This document shows, in pieces, positions 14,219 through 15,748 of a stretch of 15,748 bases of DNA. Positions within the stretch are counted from its first letter, which is position 1; every line of letters begins with the position of its first letter. The stretch is from contig MU646557.1 in the NCBI GenBank assembly GCA_026770585.1, positions 308,448-324,195 on the forward strand. The letters are read 5' to 3'. Made by a program: the position numbers and the translations under genes. Below the pieces are notes generated by a model. That model was not told where the DNA came from. It ran no database searches and saw nothing but the letters and a program-made list of their open reading frames with translations. This DNA is from Baffinella frigidus (taxonomy: Eukaryota > Cryptophyceae > Cryptomonadales > Baffinellaceae).

Positions 14219-14278
14219 CCGGTGGTCGGAGGCAGAGTCCTGGCGGCGCTTCTCCTCAGCCAGCGCCGCCCGCACCCC
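14219..14278 (-). CDS. Second gene: candidate upstream 60-nt coiled-coil exon
   Basis: Twenty codons read GVRAALAEEKRRQDSASDHR, bounded by acceptor CTTGGTGCAG|GGGGTG and donor CACCGG|GTATCG, phase 0 on both sides. The length (60 nt) and GTATC donor match the exon at 13735-13794. A related GAATCTGCCTCCGACGACC piece occurs at about 14107-14125, suggesting duplicated exons. The function is unknown; a coiled-coil structural protein is possible. More exons may lie to the right but could not be fixed. Confidence 0.52.
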
Positions 14279-14914
14279 CTGCACCAAGTGTCGAAAGTTG
14301 ACACGTGACATTCCGCGTATTGATCGCGTGCACGCGGGCCAGGTCCGCGTCAGCACATCACGCAAGAGTGTGACGACCTAGTGTAGAGCGTGAACCCCGA
14401 GAACAGTCCATCTCACGGCCCGAGGCGGGCTCGTCATAGGCTGGTCCCTAAAAAAAAAGGGCCAGTGTCGCGTCAGCAATGCATTACTGTGCCGTCGTGT
14501 CCATCCTACACGCGCGCGCGATAGAATGCGAGCGCCGCGAAACGTGAATTTTCAAAAATGAGGTTGAGGCTCACAACCTGTTCGTCCCGCAAGTCCTCGC
14601 TAGTCCTCCCCCGCTTCGCCCTGTGAGCGTCCCCATCCCCATCCTTGAACAGCCCCCGCTCCGCCAGTTGTGTTTGGTACCTGCCGCGCCACCCCAGTCA
14701 GCCGTGTCCTAGCTCTGCCTGAGTAAAATTTGCTCAAAACCTGAGGAAAATTGGGCTCGCCATAAATGTGTTTTAATTGCACGTGCGTACCGAATTTCCT
14801 GCTGTAAATTCATTTTATGGGAAGCCCAGGTCTACGCGGGCAGGGCTAGGTGTCCCCTCCCTCTCTGAGAACTGAGTTACTTTACAAACCTAATTATGGG
14901 TTGCGACCCTATTA
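14279..14914. other. No clear gene; possible decayed exon pieces
   Basis: The minus strand at about 14562-14585 reads CAG|GTTGTGAGCCTCAACCTC. It is similar to CAGGTTGTGGGCCTCGAGGTC at about 14140-14161 and CAGGTTGCGGGCTCGAG at about 14175-14192, so it may be another relic of the coiled-coil gene. A 7-bp inverted repeat with an A run lies at about 14441-14465. From 14700 the DNA is AT-richer with no feature I recognise. Confidence 0.45.
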
Positions 14915-15038
14915 CGTTGAGGGGTCGCGGATGTGGCGTCCCAACACCACATCCGCGACACCCTTACACCAAATGAAGACTCCACTCCATAACCAGACAT
15001 ATCCCTAAGGGTCGGGGTTCGAAACCAGTGGAGTTGAA
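14915..15038 (+). repeat. 124-bp dispersed repeat, copy 1
   Basis: It matches 15388-15511 over 124 bp with about 8 differences (94%). The first half is a hairpin (GCGGATGTGG... CCACATCCGC). The second half holds a conserved CCAAATGAAGACTCCACTCC and GGTTCGAAACC, identical to the tRNA B-box consensus. It may be a short interspersed element. Confidence 0.9.
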
Positions 15039-15071
15039 AGGCAGCCAGCCCGCCTTTCGACGCAAGGGCGT

Positions 15072-15232
15072 CGCTACTATCGTACTATCGTTCTCCCTAC
15101 TATCGTACTATCGTACTCCCTACTATCGTACTATCGTACTATCGTACTATCGTACTATCGTACTATCGATAGCCCCCCTACTATCGTACTATCGTACCAT
15201 CGATAGTAGGTAGTACCATCGATAGTAGGTAG
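15072..15232 (+). repeat. TACTATCG octamer satellite
   Basis: Tandem CTATCGTA units are broken by CTCCCTA variants. From about 15165 to 15232 the array becomes inverted (CATCGATAGTAGGTAG), so the block is partly self-complementary. The 61-codon frame over it (SYYRTIVLSYYRT) is a repeat artefact. Confidence 0.93.
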
Positions 15233-15387
15233 CAGTAGATCACGTTTCAAAAGGCCCACCCCTCGGGGTGTTCTTGTGCTAGAGCCCCTACGTCTCGTCC
15301 TACCTCTCCACGTGGCGTGCAGTGGTCGTGTTTGTCAACGTAATACCCCTGCCCCCCCCCCGCTCAGCGGGTAATACAGAAGAAGGA

Positions 15388-15511
15388 CGTTGAGGGGTCG
15401 CGGATGTGGCGTCCTAAAGCCACATCCGCGAAACCCCTACACCAAATGAAGACTCCACTCCATAACCAGACATATCCCTAAGGGTCTGGGTTCGAAACCT
15501 GTGGAGCTGAA
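15388..15511 (+). repeat. 124-bp dispersed repeat, copy 2
   Basis: This is the second copy of the 14915-15038 element, in the same orientation, 349 bp away. The hairpin is preserved by different loop bases (GTCCTAAA here) while the stem is intact. It is flanked by AGAAGGACGTT on the left and AACGTCCTCCTT on the right, a short inverted match. No coding capacity is seen. Confidence 0.9.
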
Positions 15512-15555
15512 CGTCCTCCTTGGACAGCTGGGTTTCCACCTGTACACGGCCACCA

Positions 15556-15571
15556 TGTAAGCATGCTTACA
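15556..15571. repeat. 16-bp perfect palindrome
   Basis: TGTAAGCATGCTTACA. The GTAAGC part is also a good plus-strand splice donor, followed by C-rich telomere-like sequence, but no matching acceptor lies in the window. Confidence 0.9.
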
Positions 15572-15575
15572 CACT

Positions 15576-15622
15576 CAACCTTCGACCCTCAACCCTCAAC
15601 CTTCAACCCTAAACCCTGAACG
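15576..15622. repeat. Telomere-like tract in opposite orientation
   Basis: Here the C-rich form (CCCTCAA, CCCTAAA, CCCTGAA) is on the plus strand, unlike every other tract in the window. If the rule 'C-rich strand equals RNA strand' holds, a plus-strand gene may begin near here. Confidence 0.85.
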
Positions 15623-15654
15623 CGGGCAACACGTCACCATGCGCCTCGACACAC

Positions 15655-15748
15655 CACCAAACCACCTCCACCACCACCACCACCACCACCACCTCCACCA
15701 CCACCACCACCACCTCCACCACCACCACCACCACCTCCACCACCACCA
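15655..15748 (+). repeat. CAC/CCACCT trinucleotide microsatellite
   Basis: Uninterrupted CAC repeats with periodic CTC variants run to the window edge and continue beyond it. If translated on the plus strand it would give poly-His, poly-Thr or poly-Pro, but no start is visible. Confidence 0.95.

Noticed and set aside
14441-14465. Hairpin with A run resembling a terminator
   Set aside because: The stem is only 7 bp and the context is eukaryotic with no gene clearly ending there.
14990-15038. tRNA gene around GGTTCGAAACC
   Set aside because: The T-stem has mismatches in both copies, and no D-arm, anticodon arm or good A box can be folded upstream.
15028-15213. 61-codon plus-strand frame with YYRTIVLS repeats
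   Set aside because: It is a translation of the TACTATCG satellite.
15448-15558. Possible plus-strand exon ending ELNVLLGQLGFHLYTATM
   Set aside because: The frame has no ATG start and begins in the dispersed repeat; only a possible donor nearby supports it.

Overview
This looks like eukaryotic nuclear DNA from a GC-rich protist, most likely an alga. The signs are canonical GT-AG introns, plant-type TTTAGGG-like repeats throughout, many short fold-back elements, and a plant-like DEAH helicase/RBR fusion protein. A cryptophyte or similar alga is only a guess: no rRNA, organelle gene or diagnostic marker is present. All coding sequence I can support is on the minus strand.

Positions 1-9650 hold most of one large gene, read right to left. 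The separate GC-rich open frames join into one model of eight exons: 9517-7912, 6563-5836, 5607-4841, 4717-4059, 3648-2654, a tentative micro-exon 2103-2053, 1360-636 and 158-88. Every junction is GT-AG, every phase matches, and several junctions rebuild conserved motifs. The roughly 1,867 codons encode six tandem CCCH zinc fingers, a DEAH helicase core, the winged-helix/HA2/OB region, RRM-like and KH-like RNA-binding segments, and a C-terminal RING1-IBR-RING2 (RBR) ubiquitin ligase. The helicase-RBR arrangement is that of plant DEAH11/DEAH12-type proteins. The 3' end lies beyond position 1, and the true 5' end near 9517-9650 is uncertain.

The introns are the striking part. Most are filled with heptamer arrays (TTTAGGG, TTGAGGG, TTCAGGG, TTGACGG, TTTGGGG and variants). 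In every intron the C-rich strand is the RNA strand, so the repeats themselves supply CTAAAC-like branch sites and pyrimidine tracts. Several introns also carry decayed direct or inverted copies of a neighbouring exon edge. Exon 2 contains a 55-bp inverted duplication that matches a protein insertion in the helicase.

Positions 9650-13500 are less GC-rich, have no convincing gene, and hold a nest of fold-back/MITE-like elements: at least two families sharing a CCTAGGACCCTACGG-type core, a 357-bp element with 27-bp ends, and several unrelated hairpins. Positions 13513-14278 contain short coiled-coil exons of a second minus-strand gene, including its stop codon and a 168-bp intron again made of TTTAGGG-like repeats. 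Positions 14300-15748 hold a 124-bp direct repeat pair, an 8-bp (TACTATCG) satellite, a small telomere-like tract in the opposite orientation, and a CAC-trinucleotide microsatellite.
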